Below are positions 7,866-17,936 of a stretch of DNA of 64,000 nucleotides, piece by piece. The stretch's first letter is position 1, and the number at the start of each line of letters is the position of its first letter. Origin of the DNA: Marinilactibacillus kalidii (GTDB lineage Bacteria; Bacillota; Bacilli; Lactobacillales; Carnobacteriaceae_A). The translations under genes and the position numbers were made by a program. Location: the NCBI RefSeq assembly GCF_017599325.1, contig NZ_JAGFVM010000026.1, positions 62,001 through 126,000 on the forward strand, written 5' to 3'. The notes under the pieces were generated by a model. That model made no database searches. It was not told the DNA's origin and was given only the letters and a program-made list of their open reading frames with translations.

Positions 7866-9238
7866 TCCGCTTTCTCCTTTGATGTCTCTTCATCAGGTTC
7901 AACGACTGCTCGTTCTTCCGTCTTTATGGATAGAATTCGGTTATATCGGTCATCAATAGCGGTTTTATCTAATGGTTGTGGAAAATTATCAATAACTGAC
8001 TCATAGACATAGCGACTATATTCTTTGACGATGCTCAGCTTATCTTCATTTGCAGCATGGGCAATAAGAACAAGGGCGTCGAATATCGCTTCTATACTAG
8101 AGATATCATCTTTCATATAATGGACGAGTTGTCTATAACCTACGTGCAAGTGACTGAAGAAATCATTAAAGTCATAGACAATCATACCGGTTACTCCAGA
8201 AAAGTCTGGTTCTTCTATAACGATGTCTTCTGTCTCTCCGATCACAGCGTATCTGCCTTTCAATGCCGCAAATTTGGCTTCTAGTAATGATTTATAATGT
8301 ACGGCATGAATTGCTGTGTTTGGATCGTTTATGCCAGGAGACATTGCTTTTAGCGCGATTTCGTTCAATTTGTTTCTGGAATATCCTGAGTCAAACGAGG
8401 CTGAACGCTCGGTTTCATATACGATCGTTTGGTTGAATAATTCGTTTAGTTTTTCAACATCCTTTATTCGTTTGTTGGTGTAAAGTGTAGCAAATGGCTG
8501 ATCCTTAGAAACAAAATCACCAATTTTTAAAGTAATCACACAGATCACCCCATATTCTCTACAGTGTTCCGCCAACTTTTCAAACTTTATCGTCCCAATA
8601 TAAGACTCCCTATTTGTTTTCATTTCATATTGGTAAGTCGTCTTAATTTCAGGTATTTTCTCGATACGTGTTTGCTTTTGAAAGAAATCGATGTTCTTCT
8701 CGTACTGCTCTTTTGTTTCGTTGTACATTCTACTGACCAATTTATCTACTTGGATGTAATTGGAAACTTGATAGACGAATTTTGTGAAGTACAACGCACT
8801 TCCAATTGCATAAAACCAAGCAATGACTACTGAAAATACATGACCGTCATATTGACTGCCGTCCATAAAAACGAGTGAGGTCAATGAATAGATAAACCCT
8901 CCTAAAAAAACACCCAATGTACGCATGGAGGTAGTGTCTAATAAAAAGTCTTCTACCGCACGTGGGCTGAAATTAGAGGTATAAAGTGTCACGATTGTAA
9001 GGATAGCTGAAAATACAAAGGTCGTTACGGTCAATAATGTTCCTGCAAGCGTGGCTAATACTTGTCTTGCTGTTGTGAGGTCTGTCAACATCCATTCCGG
9101 TAAATCATTAAGGAGATGCAACGTACTTGTATCAAGAAAAATCATGAGCATAGAAAGAATGAGTGACAGTGCCATGCTCCTACCGAACACCTGCCAAATC
9201 CTTTTGTCTTCTAACCGTAAATGCCATTTATTAAACAT
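7862..9238 (-). CDS. DUF2254 membrane protein
   Basis: About 458 residues matching the DUF2254 family of predicted integral membrane proteins of unknown function. Four hydrophobic segments lie in the first third (about 20-40, 65-85, 105-125 and 135-155). They are followed by a long soluble domain with ALKAMSPGINDPNTA, a sequence typical of the family. The ATG at 9238 is preceded by GAGGAG; a GTG one codon earlier is equally possible. The last four bases overlap the kinase start. An association with the kinase and the following MscS channel suggests an envelope-stress or osmotic role, which is inference. Confidence 0.8.
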   Translation of the reverse strand: MFNKWHLRLEDKRIWQVFGRSMALSLILSMLMIFLDTSTLHLLNDLPEWMLTDLTTARQVLATLAGTLLTVTTFVFSAILTIVTLYTSNFSPRAVEDFLLDTTSMRTLGVFLGGFIYSLTSLVFMDGSQYDGHVFSVVIAWFYAIGSALYFTKFVYQVSNYIQVDKLVSRMYNETKEQYEKNIDFFQKQTRIEKIPEIKTTYQYEMKTNRESYIGTIKFEKLAEHCREYGVICVITLKIGDFVSKDQPFATLYTNKRIKDVEKLNELFNQTIVYETERSASFDSGYSRNKLNEIALKAMSPGINDPNTAIHAVHYKSLLEAKFAALKGRYAVIGETEDIVIEEPDFSGVTGMIVYDFNDFFSHLHVGYRQLVHYMKDDISSIEAIFDALVLIAHAANEDKLSIVKEYSRYVYESVIDNFPQPLDKTAIDDRYNRILSIKTEERAVVEPDEETSKEKAE

Positions 9239-9344
9239 CACTTTTATCTCCTCTCTTACTTGCGGTGAATGTTGGTATCATCCTCTTTCATCAATTGGGT
9301 TATCTTAATGGAACGATGTAATATATCTACCTTATGAAATCTAT

Positions 9345-10097
9345 TCAATCGTAATACACTTCCATCATACACAAGCCTTTGGGTGCAACTGTTGGTCCTG
9401 CGACTGTTCTATCCTTTGCCTTTAATATTTTTGGGATATCTTCTACTGGTCTTCTGCCATCCGCCACTTGGAGCACTGTTCCTACAATGATTCGAATCAT
9501 ATTGTATAAAAAGCCATTTCCCCTGAACGTGAAAACCCACTCTTCGGTTCGCTCATCAATCATCACACTCGCTTCATAAATGGTTCTTGTTTTATCTTCT
9601 TTATCTGATTGTGCTGAAGCAAAACTAGTAAAATCATGTGTACCTTCTAAATAGTTAAGGGCCTGTTTTGTTCGCTCAAGATCCATCTTAAATGGGTGAT
9701 GATGCGCATATAAACGTGTAAATGGATCTTCTAATTTATGATTATCTACACGATATTGATAGGTTTTCCCTTTTGCTAAGTACTGAGAGTGAAAACGATC
9801 ATCTACAATATCAGATGTATAAAACACGATATCTTCTGAACTCAGTGCATTCAAGGCACGTAGCATACCATCGGCTGGAATCGCCTTCGGGTAATCAAAG
9901 TGAATCACTTGTCCTCTAGCATGAACACCTGCATCGGTTCTACCCGCTCCTTTGATCCGAACAAAGCTCCCTTTCGACATTGTATTCAAAGCTTTCTCAA
10001 TTTCACCTTGAACCGTTCTTTTATTAGGCTGTACCTGAAATCCTGAAAAATGGGTACCATCGTAAGCCAGTTTCATTCTGTATCTTATTTTTTCCAA
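9345..10097 (-). CDS. truA: tRNA pseudouridine(38-40) synthase TruA
   Basis: Makes pseudouridine at positions 38-40 of the tRNA anticodon arm. It has 250 residues, full length for the family. The catalytic aspartate is Asp55 in KGAGRTDAGVHARGQV, and FRGNGFLYNMIR is the conserved C-terminal block. The start is a TTG at 10097 (reading MEKIRYRMKLAYDG) with GGAAG about 8 bases upstream; an ATG at MKLAYDG would shorten the conserved N-terminal strand. It lies just after the ecf module, as in many Firmicutes, but here a hairpin separates them and rplM does not follow directly. Confidence 0.95.
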   Translation of the reverse strand: MEKIRYRMKLAYDGTHFSGFQVQPNKRTVQGEIEKALNTMSKGSFVRIKGAGRTDAGVHARGQVIHFDYPKAIPADGMLRALNALSSEDIVFYTSDIVDDRFHSQYLAKGKTYQYRVDNHKLEDPFTRLYAHHHPFKMDLERTKQALNYLEGTHDFTSFASAQSDKEDKTRTIYEASVMIDERTEEWVFTFRGNGFLYNMIRIIVGTVLQVADGRRPVEDIPKILKAKDRTVAGPTVAPKGLCMMEVYYD

Positions 10098-10125
10098 ATC
10101 GAACAGCTTCCTTTACTTTTTTATA

Positions 10126-10162
10126 CAGAAAAAGGATAAAGACCTACATCCTTATCCTTTCT
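10126..10162 (-). terminator. Hairpin terminator between ecfT and truA
   Basis: Nine-bp stem AAAGGATAA/TTATCCTTT with a 12-base loop. It is followed on the minus strand by a short TTTCTG tail, so termination may be partial and truA could be reached by read-through. Confidence 0.6.
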
Positions 10163-10166
10163 TATG

Positions 10167-10964
10167 TTACGTTCTAAATACGATTAATACTGCGACTAGC
10201 ACTACGAAGCTTGACATTGCAAGCGTGTCTCTGCGCTTCCAGATCAACTGACGGTACTTTGTACGTCCTTCTCCACCTTTGTATCCTCTAGCCTCCATTG
10301 CCGTTGCCAATTCCTCAGCGCGGTTAAATGAGCTTACAAATAGCGGTATCAGCAAAGGCACGATTGATTTCATCTGTTCATAGATATTTCCTTCACCAAA
10401 ATCGATTCCACGTGCACGCTGAGCATTCATAATTTTCTCTGTTTCGTCCATTAATGTAGGGACAAAACGTAAAGCAATCGACAACATTAAGGCAATTTCA
10501 TGAACCGGTACACCGATTTTGCCAAAAGGTCTCAGTAAATACTCTATTGCATCTGACAGCGATAGCGGCATCGTCGTTAAGGTTAGTAATGTCGACATAA
10601 AGATGATCAAAACAAAACGCATGAAGATGAATCCTCCATTGATCAATCCTTCTTTAGATAAAATAATGGGTCCCCAACTAAAGAAGATCGTTTGTCCACT
10701 CGTAAACAGTACTTGAAGAATAACAGTAAATAAAATCAACCATAGTAGCGGCTTGATTCCGTTAATAAAAAATTTCAACGAAACTTGCGATAGACTAACG
10801 GCCAGACCAACGAATACTGCCAACGCCAAATAGGTCCATAAGTTATTTGCAAGAAAAATGATAATAATGAAAAAGATTGCACTCATCAATTTTGTTCGAG
10901 GATCTAATCGGTGAATCAATGAATCACCTGGAATGTAGCGACCGAATATCAATTTATCCATCAT
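10167..10964 (-). CDS. ecfT: ECF transporter transmembrane (T) component
   Basis: Core membrane scaffold of the group II energy-coupling factor transporter. It joins the EcfA1/A2 ATPases to interchangeable vitamin-binding S components. It has 265 residues with several membrane segments and the two signature Ala-Arg-Gly motifs of the coupling helices (AQRARGIDFGEG and MEARGYKGGEG). The start codon overlaps the ecfA2 stop in ATGATG (10961-10964), indicating translational coupling. No S component is linked to it, as expected for a shared group II module. The Gx transporter at 54028 has some S-like character but is far away. Confidence 0.95.
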   Translation of the reverse strand: MMDKLIFGRYIPGDSLIHRLDPRTKLMSAIFFIIIIFLANNLWTYLALAVFVGLAVSLSQVSLKFFINGIKPLLWLILFTVILQVLFTSGQTIFFSWGPIILSKEGLINGGFIFMRFVLIIFMSTLLTLTTMPLSLSDAIEYLLRPFGKIGVPVHEIALMLSIALRFVPTLMDETEKIMNAQRARGIDFGEGNIYEQMKSIVPLLIPLFVSSFNRAEELATAMEARGYKGGEGRTKYRQLIWKRRDTLAMSSFVVLVAVLIVFRT

Positions 10965-11836
10965 ACACGCTCACCCACATTCCCACCTAGGTTTTTTTTA
11001 ATTTCCAAGGCCAACTCATCTGTTGACATCGGTAATCGATCAAATGTCCAACCAAATTTATCTTCAAGCTTTAATGCAAAAGCGACTGTAGACGGCACAC
11101 CTAGTTGCATGCTCGACAACCACTCAGACTCTCTAAACAGCTCTCTAGGCGATCCTTCTCTTTTTACTGTTCCTTGTTCAAGGATAACCATGTGATCCGC
11201 GTAATGTGCCACATCGTCCATCTGATGCGTTACTAGCACGATCGTGAGTCCTTGTGTTTTATATAAGTCATAAAACATATCCATAATCTCTTTACGTCCT
11301 TGTGGATCAAGTCCTGCAGTTGGCTCATCTAGTACAAGTACTTCCGGTTCCATCGCCAGAACGCCAGCGATTGCTACACGACGCATTTGTCCACCTGACA
11401 AGTCAAACGGTGATCGTTCCATAAAACTCTCATCTAAGCCTACTTGAGGTAATAATACGCGCGCGCGTTCAATGGCCTCTTCTTCACTGACCCCGAAGTT
11501 TTTCGGACCGAAGGCAATATCTTTAGCAATCGTCTCTTCAAATAGCTGTGCTTCAGGAAATTGAAAAACAATCCCAACTTTTTTACGCAGTGACTTTAAT
11601 CCTTTATTATCGGTAGTCGGTGTAATTAAGCGGTCCCCAATCGTAATTGTCCCTTCAGTCGGTTTCTTCAACGCATTCAAGTGTTGCAGAACAGTCGACT
11701 TTCCGCTACCAGTATGACCGACTAAGGCTGTATAACTAGCATCTTTGATAGAAAGGTTGATATCATATAAAGCACGGCTCTGAAAAGGCGTCCCTTTTTG
11801 ATACGTATAGCCTACTTCTTCAAACCGTATGTCCAT
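10961..11836 (-). CDS. ecfA2: ECF transporter ATPase EcfA2
   Basis: Second ATP-binding subunit of the energy-coupling factor transporter, on the cytoplasmic face. Visible are Walker A GHTGSGKST, Q-loop FQFPEAQLF, signature DLSGGQMRR, Walker B VLVLDEPTAGLDP and the switch histidine in LVTHQMDDV. FPEAQLF is typical of EcfA2. The ATG at 11836 (MDIRFEEVGYTY) is preferred to the upstream TTG; it gives 291 residues and overlaps the end of ecfA1 by 25 bases. Confidence 0.95.
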   Translation of the reverse strand: MDIRFEEVGYTYQKGTPFQSRALYDINLSIKDASYTALVGHTGSGKSTVLQHLNALKKPTEGTITIGDRLITPTTDNKGLKSLRKKVGIVFQFPEAQLFEETIAKDIAFGPKNFGVSEEEAIERARVLLPQVGLDESFMERSPFDLSGGQMRRVAIAGVLAMEPEVLVLDEPTAGLDPQGRKEIMDMFYDLYKTQGLTIVLVTHQMDDVAHYADHMVILEQGTVKREGSPRELFRESEWLSSMQLGVPSTVAFALKLEDKFGWTFDRLPMSTDELALEIKKNLGGNVGERV

Positions 11837-12651
11837 AACCAATCCACCATGCCTTCCTCTGTTAAATATTCTGTTGGTACCGAAATGCCTATTTCTTTCA
11901 AAGAAGACTTCAATTTCTCAGGAAATGGTAAATCTAGCCCCATTTCGATCAACTGATCACCATAAGAAAAAATTTCTTCCGGTGTCCCTTCTTTAATCAG
12001 CTCACCAGCTTTCATAACGATGATTCGGTTTGCAGCTGCTGCTTCATCGATATCATGCGTAATTGAAATAACAGATAGGTTCTCTTTTTCTTTTACTTCT
12101 TTGACAGTTCTCAAAACTTCCTGACGACCCTTTGGATCTAACATGCTCGTCGCTTCATCCAAAATCATAATATCTGGACGTAACGCAACTATCCCTGCAA
12201 TCGCTACTCGTTGTTTTTGACCACCAGATAAGCGTGCTGGTTCACGTTCAGCGAATTCAAGCATATTGACCTTATCGAGTGCATCTCGCACACGATCGAC
12301 CATATCATCTCTAGGTACACCAAGATTTTCTAAACCGAATGCAACATCGTCTTGCACCGTTGACCCAACAAATTGATTGTCAGGATTTTGAAAAACCATT
12401 CCGACCATTTCGCGAATAGACCAAATGTTTTTCTCATTCAATGTAAGATTTCCTGCGGTCACGTCTCCACTCATAGGTTCAATAAGCCCATTGATCGTTT
12501 TCGCCAACGTTGATTTTCCAGAACCATTCGGACCAATGATAGCCACCCATTCACCTTTAGCTATCGTAAAGGATACATCATTTAATGCATTACGTTCTTG
12601 TTCGTCTGTATATTTATAAGAAATATGATTGACTGTTATGATTTCACTCAT
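11812..12651 (-). CDS. ecfA1: ECF transporter ATPase EcfA1
   Basis: First ATP-binding subunit of the shared ECF module, 279 residues. Walker A GPNGSGKST, Q-loop FQNPDNQFVG (the FQNPDNQ form is typical of EcfA1), signature RLSGGQKQR, Walker B IMILDEATSMLDP and SITHDIDEA are all intact. It starts with GAGGTT upstream. It opens the ecfA1-ecfA2-ecfT cluster, which here has its own likely -10 element about 95 bases upstream and is separated from rplQ by a 405-base gap. Confidence 0.95.
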   Translation of the reverse strand: MSEIITVNHISYKYTDEQERNALNDVSFTIAKGEWVAIIGPNGSGKSTLAKTINGLIEPMSGDVTAGNLTLNEKNIWSIREMVGMVFQNPDNQFVGSTVQDDVAFGLENLGVPRDDMVDRVRDALDKVNMLEFAEREPARLSGGQKQRVAIAGIVALRPDIMILDEATSMLDPKGRQEVLRTVKEVKEKENLSVISITHDIDEAAAANRIIVMKAGELIKEGTPEEIFSYGDQLIEMGLDLPFPEKLKSSLKEIGISVPTEYLTEEGMVDWLWTYGLKK

Positions 12652-12746
12652 TATTTTAACCTCTATCTTTAAGTAATAATTACTCTATTTATCTACGTAT
12701 CAGTAATTGGCAATTCAATCGCTTCAACCATAGACACATCTCATTT

Positions 12747-12752
12747 ATTATA
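12747..12752 (-). promoter_or_regulatory. Probable -10 element for ecfA1
   Basis: Perfect TATAAT on the minus strand about 95 bases before ecfA1. The -35 (TGTCAA at 17 bases) is poor, so this is a tentative promoter. Confidence 0.45.
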
Positions 12753-13019
12753 CATTATTTAATGGTGTCTTGACAGCCACTAACGCTATAACATTAACAA
12801 ATATCAGTATAGCAAACAAACCTTTTCTCATCCTCTTTGGCCTACACTACTTATGCAGGCTACTATGTATTTCAGCTTTCCAATTTCAATTATGTAAAAG
12901 AATACAAAAAAAACACTTTAAACGATATATGGTCCTCCCAAAGGAACGAATCCTAAGGGAGAAACTTGAGCTAGACACTTGGAATCGAATTCCATCATCA
13001 TAACGCCCATCATACATCC
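12753..13019. other. Non-coding gap between rplQ and ecfA1
   Basis: Apart from the -10 element at its left and the weak hairpin at its right I see no gene here. A 77-codon plus-strand frame (12770-13003) has no ribosome binding site and no recognisable protein. The composition is AT-rich. Confidence 0.5.
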
Positions 13020-13046
13020 AAAAGTGAATTTGGTTAAATTCTTTTT
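13020..13046 (-). terminator. Weak terminator after rplQ
   Basis: Minus strand AAAAG-AATTT-aacc-AAATT-ca-CTTTT, ten AT-rich pairs with a two-base bulge, ten bases after the rplQ stop. It probably ends the alpha operon. Confidence 0.5.
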
Positions 13047-13056
13047 ATGAATTAAA

Positions 13057-13476
13057 TTAAGCTTCTTCTGCTTCAGTTTCAGCAGTTTCTGCTCTAACCA
13101 CGAATTCTAAGATAGCCATTGGAGCGCCATCTCCTCTACGAGGTTCTGTTTTTAAAACACGAGTGTACCCACCGTTACGCTCAGCGAAACGAGGAGCTAA
13201 ATCATTAAACAATTTTTGTAAAACTGTTTGTACTACGATTTCATCGTCAGTTTCTGAAACAGTTGCTAATTCGTTACGAACAAACGCTGCTGCTTGACGA
13301 CGAGCGTGCAAGTCTCCACGTTTACCCAAAGTAACCATTTTATCAGTCATTTTAGATACTTCTTTTGCACGAGTTTCAGTCGTAGTGATACGCTCGTTAA
13401 TAATTAAGTCAGACGTTAGATCACGTAACATTGCTTTACGTTGTGCACTAGTACGTCCTAATTTACGATAGCCCAT
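13057..13476 (-). CDS. rplQ: 50S ribosomal protein L17
   Basis: Large-subunit protein near the exit tunnel. The start [19 protein letters not shown] and the core [16 protein letters not shown] are conserved. At 139 residues it is longer than the Bacillus protein (about 120), because it carries an insertion-like segment around residues 78-92 and an acidic Glu/Ala tail. It is the last gene of the alpha operon, 27 bases after rpoA, with AAGGAGGG upstream. Confidence 0.97.
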   Translation of the reverse strand: MGYRKLGRTSAQRKAMLRDLTSDLIINERITTTETRAKEVSKMTDKMVTLGKRGDLHARRQAAAFVRNELATVSETDDEIVVQTVLQKLFNDLAPRFAERNGGYTRVLKTEPRRGDGAPMAILEFVVRAETAETEAEEA

Positions 13477-13503
13477 TAGTCGAAACCCTCCTTAACTACA
13501 AGA

Positions 13504-14448
13504 TTATTCTTCTTCGCGTAAGCCTAAATCAAGCTCACCCAATTTATATTTTACTTCTTCCAGTGATTTACGTCCTAAGTTACGAACTTTCATCATTTCT
13601 GGTTCTGTTTTATTTGTTAATTCTTGAACAGTGTTAATACCAGCACGTTTCAAACAGTTGTAAGAACGAACAGATAAATCAAGCTCTTCGATAGTCATCT
13701 CAAGCATTTTTTCCATCTGAGTTTCTTCTTTTTCAACCATGATCTCTGCTTCACGTGCTTCTTCTGTTAAGTTAACAAAAATGTTTAAGTGTTCTGTCAT
13801 GATTTTCGCCGCTAAACTCACGCCATCCTCAGGGGAAATAGATCCGTCAGTCCATACGTCAAGCGTTAACTTGTCGAACTGATTTTTCTCTCCTACACGA
13901 GTATCTTCAACATGATAATTAACACGGCTGATTGGGGTATAAATCGAATCAACCGGCAGTACACCAATTGGCATATCTTCATGTTTGTTGTGTTCAGCGC
14001 GAACATATCCTCTACCTTTTTGAGCTTCCATACGAGCGTGTAAATGACCACCCTCAGAAACCGTACAAATGTATAGGTCTGGGTTCATTATTTCAACATC
14101 GCTGTCATAAATAATGTCAGCTGCTGTTACAGTTGCTGGTCCTTCAACATCTATTTCAATCGTTTTCGTTTCATCAGAATACAACTTAAGTGCAAGTTTT
14201 TTCAAGTTCAAGATGATGGCAGTCACATCTTCTACTACCCCATCGATCGCTGTGAATTCATGTAAAACACTATCGATCTGAATATTTGTGACGGCAGCAC
14301 CTGGTAAGGATGATAAAAGAATTCTGCGTAGAGAGTTCCCTAGAGTTGTACCATAGCCACGTTCAAGTGGTTCTACGACAAACTTGCCGAATTTCCCATC
14401 CTCACTGATCTCAACTGTCTCTATTACCGGTTTTTCAATTTCGATCAT
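13504..14448 (-). CDS. rpoA: RNA polymerase alpha subunit
   Basis: Assembly scaffold and promoter-contacting subunit of RNA polymerase, 314 residues as in Bacillus. The N-terminal dimerisation domain shows [20 protein letters not shown]. The C-terminal domain that binds UP elements and activators has [20 protein letters not shown] and [11 protein letters not shown]. The genes around it follow the standard alpha order rpsM-rpsK-rpoA-rplQ. The 61-base gap to rpsK holds its ribosome binding site (AAAGGGG). Confidence 0.98.
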   Translation of the reverse strand: MIEIEKPVIETVEISEDGKFGKFVVEPLERGYGTTLGNSLRRILLSSLPGAAVTNIQIDSVLHEFTAIDGVVEDVTAIILNLKKLALKLYSDETKTIEIDVEGPATVTAADIIYDSDVEIMNPDLYICTVSEGGHLHARMEAQKGRGYVRAEHNKHEDMPIGVLPVDSIYTPISRVNYHVEDTRVGEKNQFDKLTLDVWTDGSISPEDGVSLAAKIMTEHLNIFVNLTEEAREAEIMVEKEETQMEKMLEMTIEELDLSVRSYNCLKRAGINTVQELTNKTEPEMMKVRNLGRKSLEEVKYKLGELDLGLREEE

Positions 14449-14509
14449 TTAGTCGTTTACCCCTTTCAAAACGTTCAGTTCACGCAATATTTTTTAAATG
14501 TCACTACTA

Positions 14510-14911
14510 TTAAACGCGACGGCGTTTTGGAGGACGACATCCGTTGTGTGGTACCGGAGTTACGTCACGAATTGCAGTTACGTCTAAACCTGTTGCTTGT
14601 AATGAACGAATTGCAGCTTCACGACCAGAACCAGGTCCTTTAACAGTAACCTCAACTGATTTCATACCATTTTCCATTGAGCCTTTTGCAGCTGCTTCTG
14701 CAGCCATTTGAGCAGCAAATGGTGTTGATTTCTTAGATCCTCTGAATCCTAAAGATCCAGCTGAAGACCATGAAATAGCATTACCATGAACATCAGTAAT
14801 CATAATGATTGTATTATTGAATGTTGAACGGATATGTGCAACTCCGTGTTCAATATTCTTTTTAGCTCTTTTTTTACGAGAACGTGCTGCGGGTCTATTT
14901 GCTTTAGCCAT
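14510..14911 (-). CDS. rpsK: 30S ribosomal protein S11
   Basis: Small-subunit platform protein near the E site. It has 133 residues and opens with a long basic stretch ([11 protein letters not shown]). The conserved blocks [10 protein letters not shown] and [18 protein letters not shown] are present. It follows rpsM by 29 bases in the alpha operon. Confidence 0.98.
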   Translation of the reverse strand: MAKANRPAARSRKKRAKKNIEHGVAHIRSTFNNTIIMITDVHGNAISWSSAGSLGFRGSKKSTPFAAQMAAEAAAKGSMENGMKSVEVTVKGPGSGREAAIRSLQATGLDVTAIRDVTPVPHNGCRPPKRRRV

Positions 14912-14940
14912 ACGTATATTGACCTCCTAACTTTAGGTGA

Positions 14941-15306
14941 TTATTTTTTCTTCCCAGCGATTGCTACTGCTTTACCCTTACGAGTACGAGCATTGTTTTT
15001 AGTGTTTTGTCCACGAACTGGCAAACCACGACGGTGACGAATACCACGGTAAGATCCGATTTCGATTAAACGTTTAATATTTTGGTTTACTTCACGACGA
15101 AGGTCACCTTCAATTTTAAGTTTATCTACTTCAGCACGGATTGAATCCAATTGATCATTTGTCAATTCACGTACGCGTGTTTCTTCAGGTACACCTGCAG
15201 CTTCTAAAATTGATTTAGAAGTTGTTTTACCAATACCATAAATATAAGTTAATGAAATTACCACATGTTTGTCACGTGGAATATCTACTCCTGCTACACG
15301 AGCCAT
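14941..15306 (-). CDS. rpsM: 30S ribosomal protein S13
   Basis: Head protein of the small subunit that contacts S19 and the P-site tRNA. It has 121 residues, full length. [16 protein letters not shown] at the start and [20 protein letters not shown] near the end are diagnostic. AGGAGG precedes the ATG. It lies between rpmJ and rpsK. Confidence 0.98.
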   Translation of the reverse strand: MARVAGVDIPRDKHVVISLTYIYGIGKTTSKSILEAAGVPEETRVRELTNDQLDSIRAEVDKLKIEGDLRREVNQNIKRLIEIGSYRGIRHRRGLPVRGQNTKNNARTRKGKAVAIAGKKK

Positions 15307-15327
15307 ATATGAGCACCTCCTCTTTTA

Positions 15328-15441
15328 TTAACCTTGACGTTGCTTGTGTTTAGGATTCTCGCAAATAACCATTACACGGCCGTTACGACGAATCACTTTA
15401 CATTTGTCACACATTTTTTTGACTGATGGTCTTACTTTCAT
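15328..15441 (-). CDS. rpmJ: 50S ribosomal protein L36 (zinc type)
   Basis: A 37-residue protein, [20 protein letters not shown] to KHKQRQG. The CxxC, a later Cys and a His form the zinc-binding C+ type. The start is at 15441 with AAGGAGGG upstream, between infA and rpsM in the normal alpha operon order. It is short but certain. Confidence 0.97.
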   Translation of the reverse strand: MKVRPSVKKMCDKCKVIRRNGRVMVICENPKHKQRQG

Positions 15442-15476
15442 GAAACTTTCCCTCCTTGGTTTTACGGAGTCTTAAG

Positions 15477-15695
15477 TTATTTGAATCGATACGTAATGCG
15501 TCCACGAGTTAGATCATATGGAGACATTTCAACAGTTACTTTATCTCCAGGTAGAATACGGATATAATTCATACGAATTTTGCCCGAAACATGTGCCAGA
15601 ATTTCGTGACCATTCTCAAGTTCAACTTTAAAGCTTGCATTTGGTAACGTTTCTAGTACTTTTCCTTCAATCTCAATAACATCGTCTTTTGCCAT
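15477..15695 (-). CDS. infA: Translation initiation factor IF-1
   Basis: OB-fold factor of 72 residues that occupies the A site during 30S initiation. [19 protein letters not shown] and the ending [12 protein letters not shown] are classic. It is the first gene after the alpha-operon promoter at 15818-15846, with AAGGAGGAAACTCGAC before the ATG. Confidence 0.98.
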   Translation of the reverse strand: MAKDDVIEIEGKVLETLPNASFKVELENGHEILAHVSGKIRMNYIRILPGDKVTVEMSPYDLTRGRITYRFK

Positions 15696-15817
15696 GTCGA
15701 GTTTCCTCCTTCAATGACTCTCTTTTGTACGCATGAAATTGTGAGGGCAGACTGCTCCCACATTTTCTTTATTATAAATGTTTAGTTAAACCGTCATGCC
15801 AACACGACGCTCGAAAT

Positions 15818-15846
15818 ATTATACCACGCAAAAACAGCTCTTGCAA
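15818..15846 (-). promoter_or_regulatory. Promoter of infA and the alpha operon
   Basis: Minus strand -35 TTGCAA (15841-15846), 17-base spacer, perfect -10 TATAAT (15818-15823), in the adk-infA gap. It allows the alpha genes to be expressed independently of the S10-spc read-through. Confidence 0.75.
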
Positions 15847-15861
15847 GCCCCTCTTGAACGA

Positions 15862-16530
<669 letters not shown>

Positions 16531-16548
16531 CTAAAGTTTGATTCTTAG

Positions 16549-16604
16549 GAAAAAAAGATCGATTTACCCATCGATGAGTATAAAGATACCTATGGGGCAA
16601 ATCG
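16549..16604 (-). terminator. Intrinsic-terminator-like hairpin between secY and adk
   Basis: Minus strand stem GATTT-gc-CCCAT/ATGGG-t-AAATC with a 20-base loop, followed by GATC and then TTTTTTT. A second hairpin, TTCCTAA/TTAGGAA, begins within the T run. Both lie inside the spc operon, 34-98 bases after secY, and should reduce adk transcription relative to secY. Confidence 0.6.
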
Positions 16605-16637
16605 TCTATTTTCGTACAAAGGATAAAAGATTCAACT

Positions 16638-17933
16638 TTATCTTTGAATAAATCCTTGATAGCTTTTTTTACTGAGCAATCCTTCTAGCTGTCTCATTGA
16701 ATCTAATGCTACACCGACTACGATTAGTAGACTTGTACCACCTAATGCAATGGAACTAGGTAATTGCCACAATGCAGAAGCTACGATCGGAAGTATGGAT
16801 ATAATACCTAAATAGAATGCACCAGCTGTGCTCAAGCGAATCAACATGTATCCAAGATACTCTTCTGTAGCTTTCCCAGGACGAATACTTGGAATGTAGC
16901 CGTTTTGTTTCTGAAGATTTTCCGCAGCTTTTTCAGGGTTTACCTGAATAAATGCGTAGAAGTATGCGAATACGACAATCAACAGAAGATATAAAACAGC
17001 TCCGGCTGGTTCTTGTAAATTGAATATACTATTCAATACTTTATACCATCCAGCATTTTGGTAGCTTGCAGCAAAATATCCTAATATAATTTGCGGTGTT
17101 TGTAAGAAAGCACTCGCAAAGATAACTGGGATAACACCTGCTGAATTCACTTTAAGTGGTAGTACTGCACCATCTTTTGATGCACTTGCACGTTTGGAAT
17201 AACGTACAGGAATATTGCGTTTAGCATTCTCCATAAAAGTTACAAAAATAACAAGTATGATGAAAACGAGAACGACACCAATAGTGAATAATACACTTTG
17301 TACGATCTCATCACCAGCATTACGGATTTGAATATTGTAAAACTCAACGATATCTTCTGGTAAGCGTGCAACGATACCTGAAAAGATGATCAGTGATGTT
17401 CCGTTACCGAAACCATTTACTGTAATCATCTCACCCAGCCACATTACTAACATCGTACCTGCAGTCAGCATGATTGCAATCGATAGATACGTAGACGGAC
17501 CTGGATTATTTACCAGTCCGTACTCAGTCAACGCATTAAATCCGTAAGAAATCCCCATAGCCTGGAAGAAGGCTAAACCAATTGTTAGATAGCGAGTTAC
17601 CTGATTAAGCTTCTTTCTACCAACCTCTCCTTGTTCTGCCCATTCCTTGAATTTAGGAAGGACATCCATTTGAAGAAGTTGAACAACGATAGAAGCTGTA
17701 ATATATGGTGAAACCCCTAGAGCGAAAACTGAGTAACTCCCTAAGGCTCCCCCACCGAATGTATCCAACAGGTTAAACAAACCTGATGAAGACAACTCGT
17801 TAAGTGCACTGGCATTTACGCCGGGTACTGTTATATGTGTACCTAGACGAAAAACGATTAAAATTCCAAGAGTGAACAACACTCGTGTTCGAACATCTTT
17901 TTCTTTAATAGCACCTTTAATCAGCTCGATCAT
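16638..17933 (-). CDS. secY: Protein translocase subunit SecY
   Basis: Central channel of the Sec translocon in the cytoplasmic membrane, 431 residues with ten membrane segments. The plug-region motif HITVPGVNASAL, the pore GTSLIIFSGIVARLP and the cytosolic loop VRYSKRAS are seen. Its ribosome binding site GAGGTG is made from the last codons of rplO, three bases upstream, so translation is tightly coupled. SecE is encoded separately at 53360. Confidence 0.98.
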   Translation of the reverse strand: MIELIKGAIKEKDVRTRVLFTLGILIVFRLGTHITVPGVNASALNELSSSGLFNLLDTFGGGALGSYSVFALGVSPYITASIVVQLLQMDVLPKFKEWAEQGEVGRKKLNQVTRYLTIGLAFFQAMGISYGFNALTEYGLVNNPGPSTYLSIAIMLTAGTMLVMWLGEMITVNGFGNGTSLIIFSGIVARLPEDIVEFYNIQIRNAGDEIVQSVLFTIGVVLVFIILVIFVTFMENAKRNIPVRYSKRASASKDGAVLPLKVNSAGVIPVIFASAFLQTPQIILGYFAASYQNAGWYKVLNSIFNLQEPAGAVLYLLLIVVFAYFYAFIQVNPEKAAENLQKQNGYIPSIRPGKATEEYLGYMLIRLSTAGAFYLGIISILPIVASALWQLPSSIALGGTSLLIVVGVALDSMRQLEGLLSKKSYQGFIQR

Positions 17934-17936
17934 AAA

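Noticed and set aside
12770-13003. 77-codon plus-strand frame between rplQ and ecfA1
   Set aside because: No ribosome binding site, no family resemblance, low-complexity hydrophobic start.
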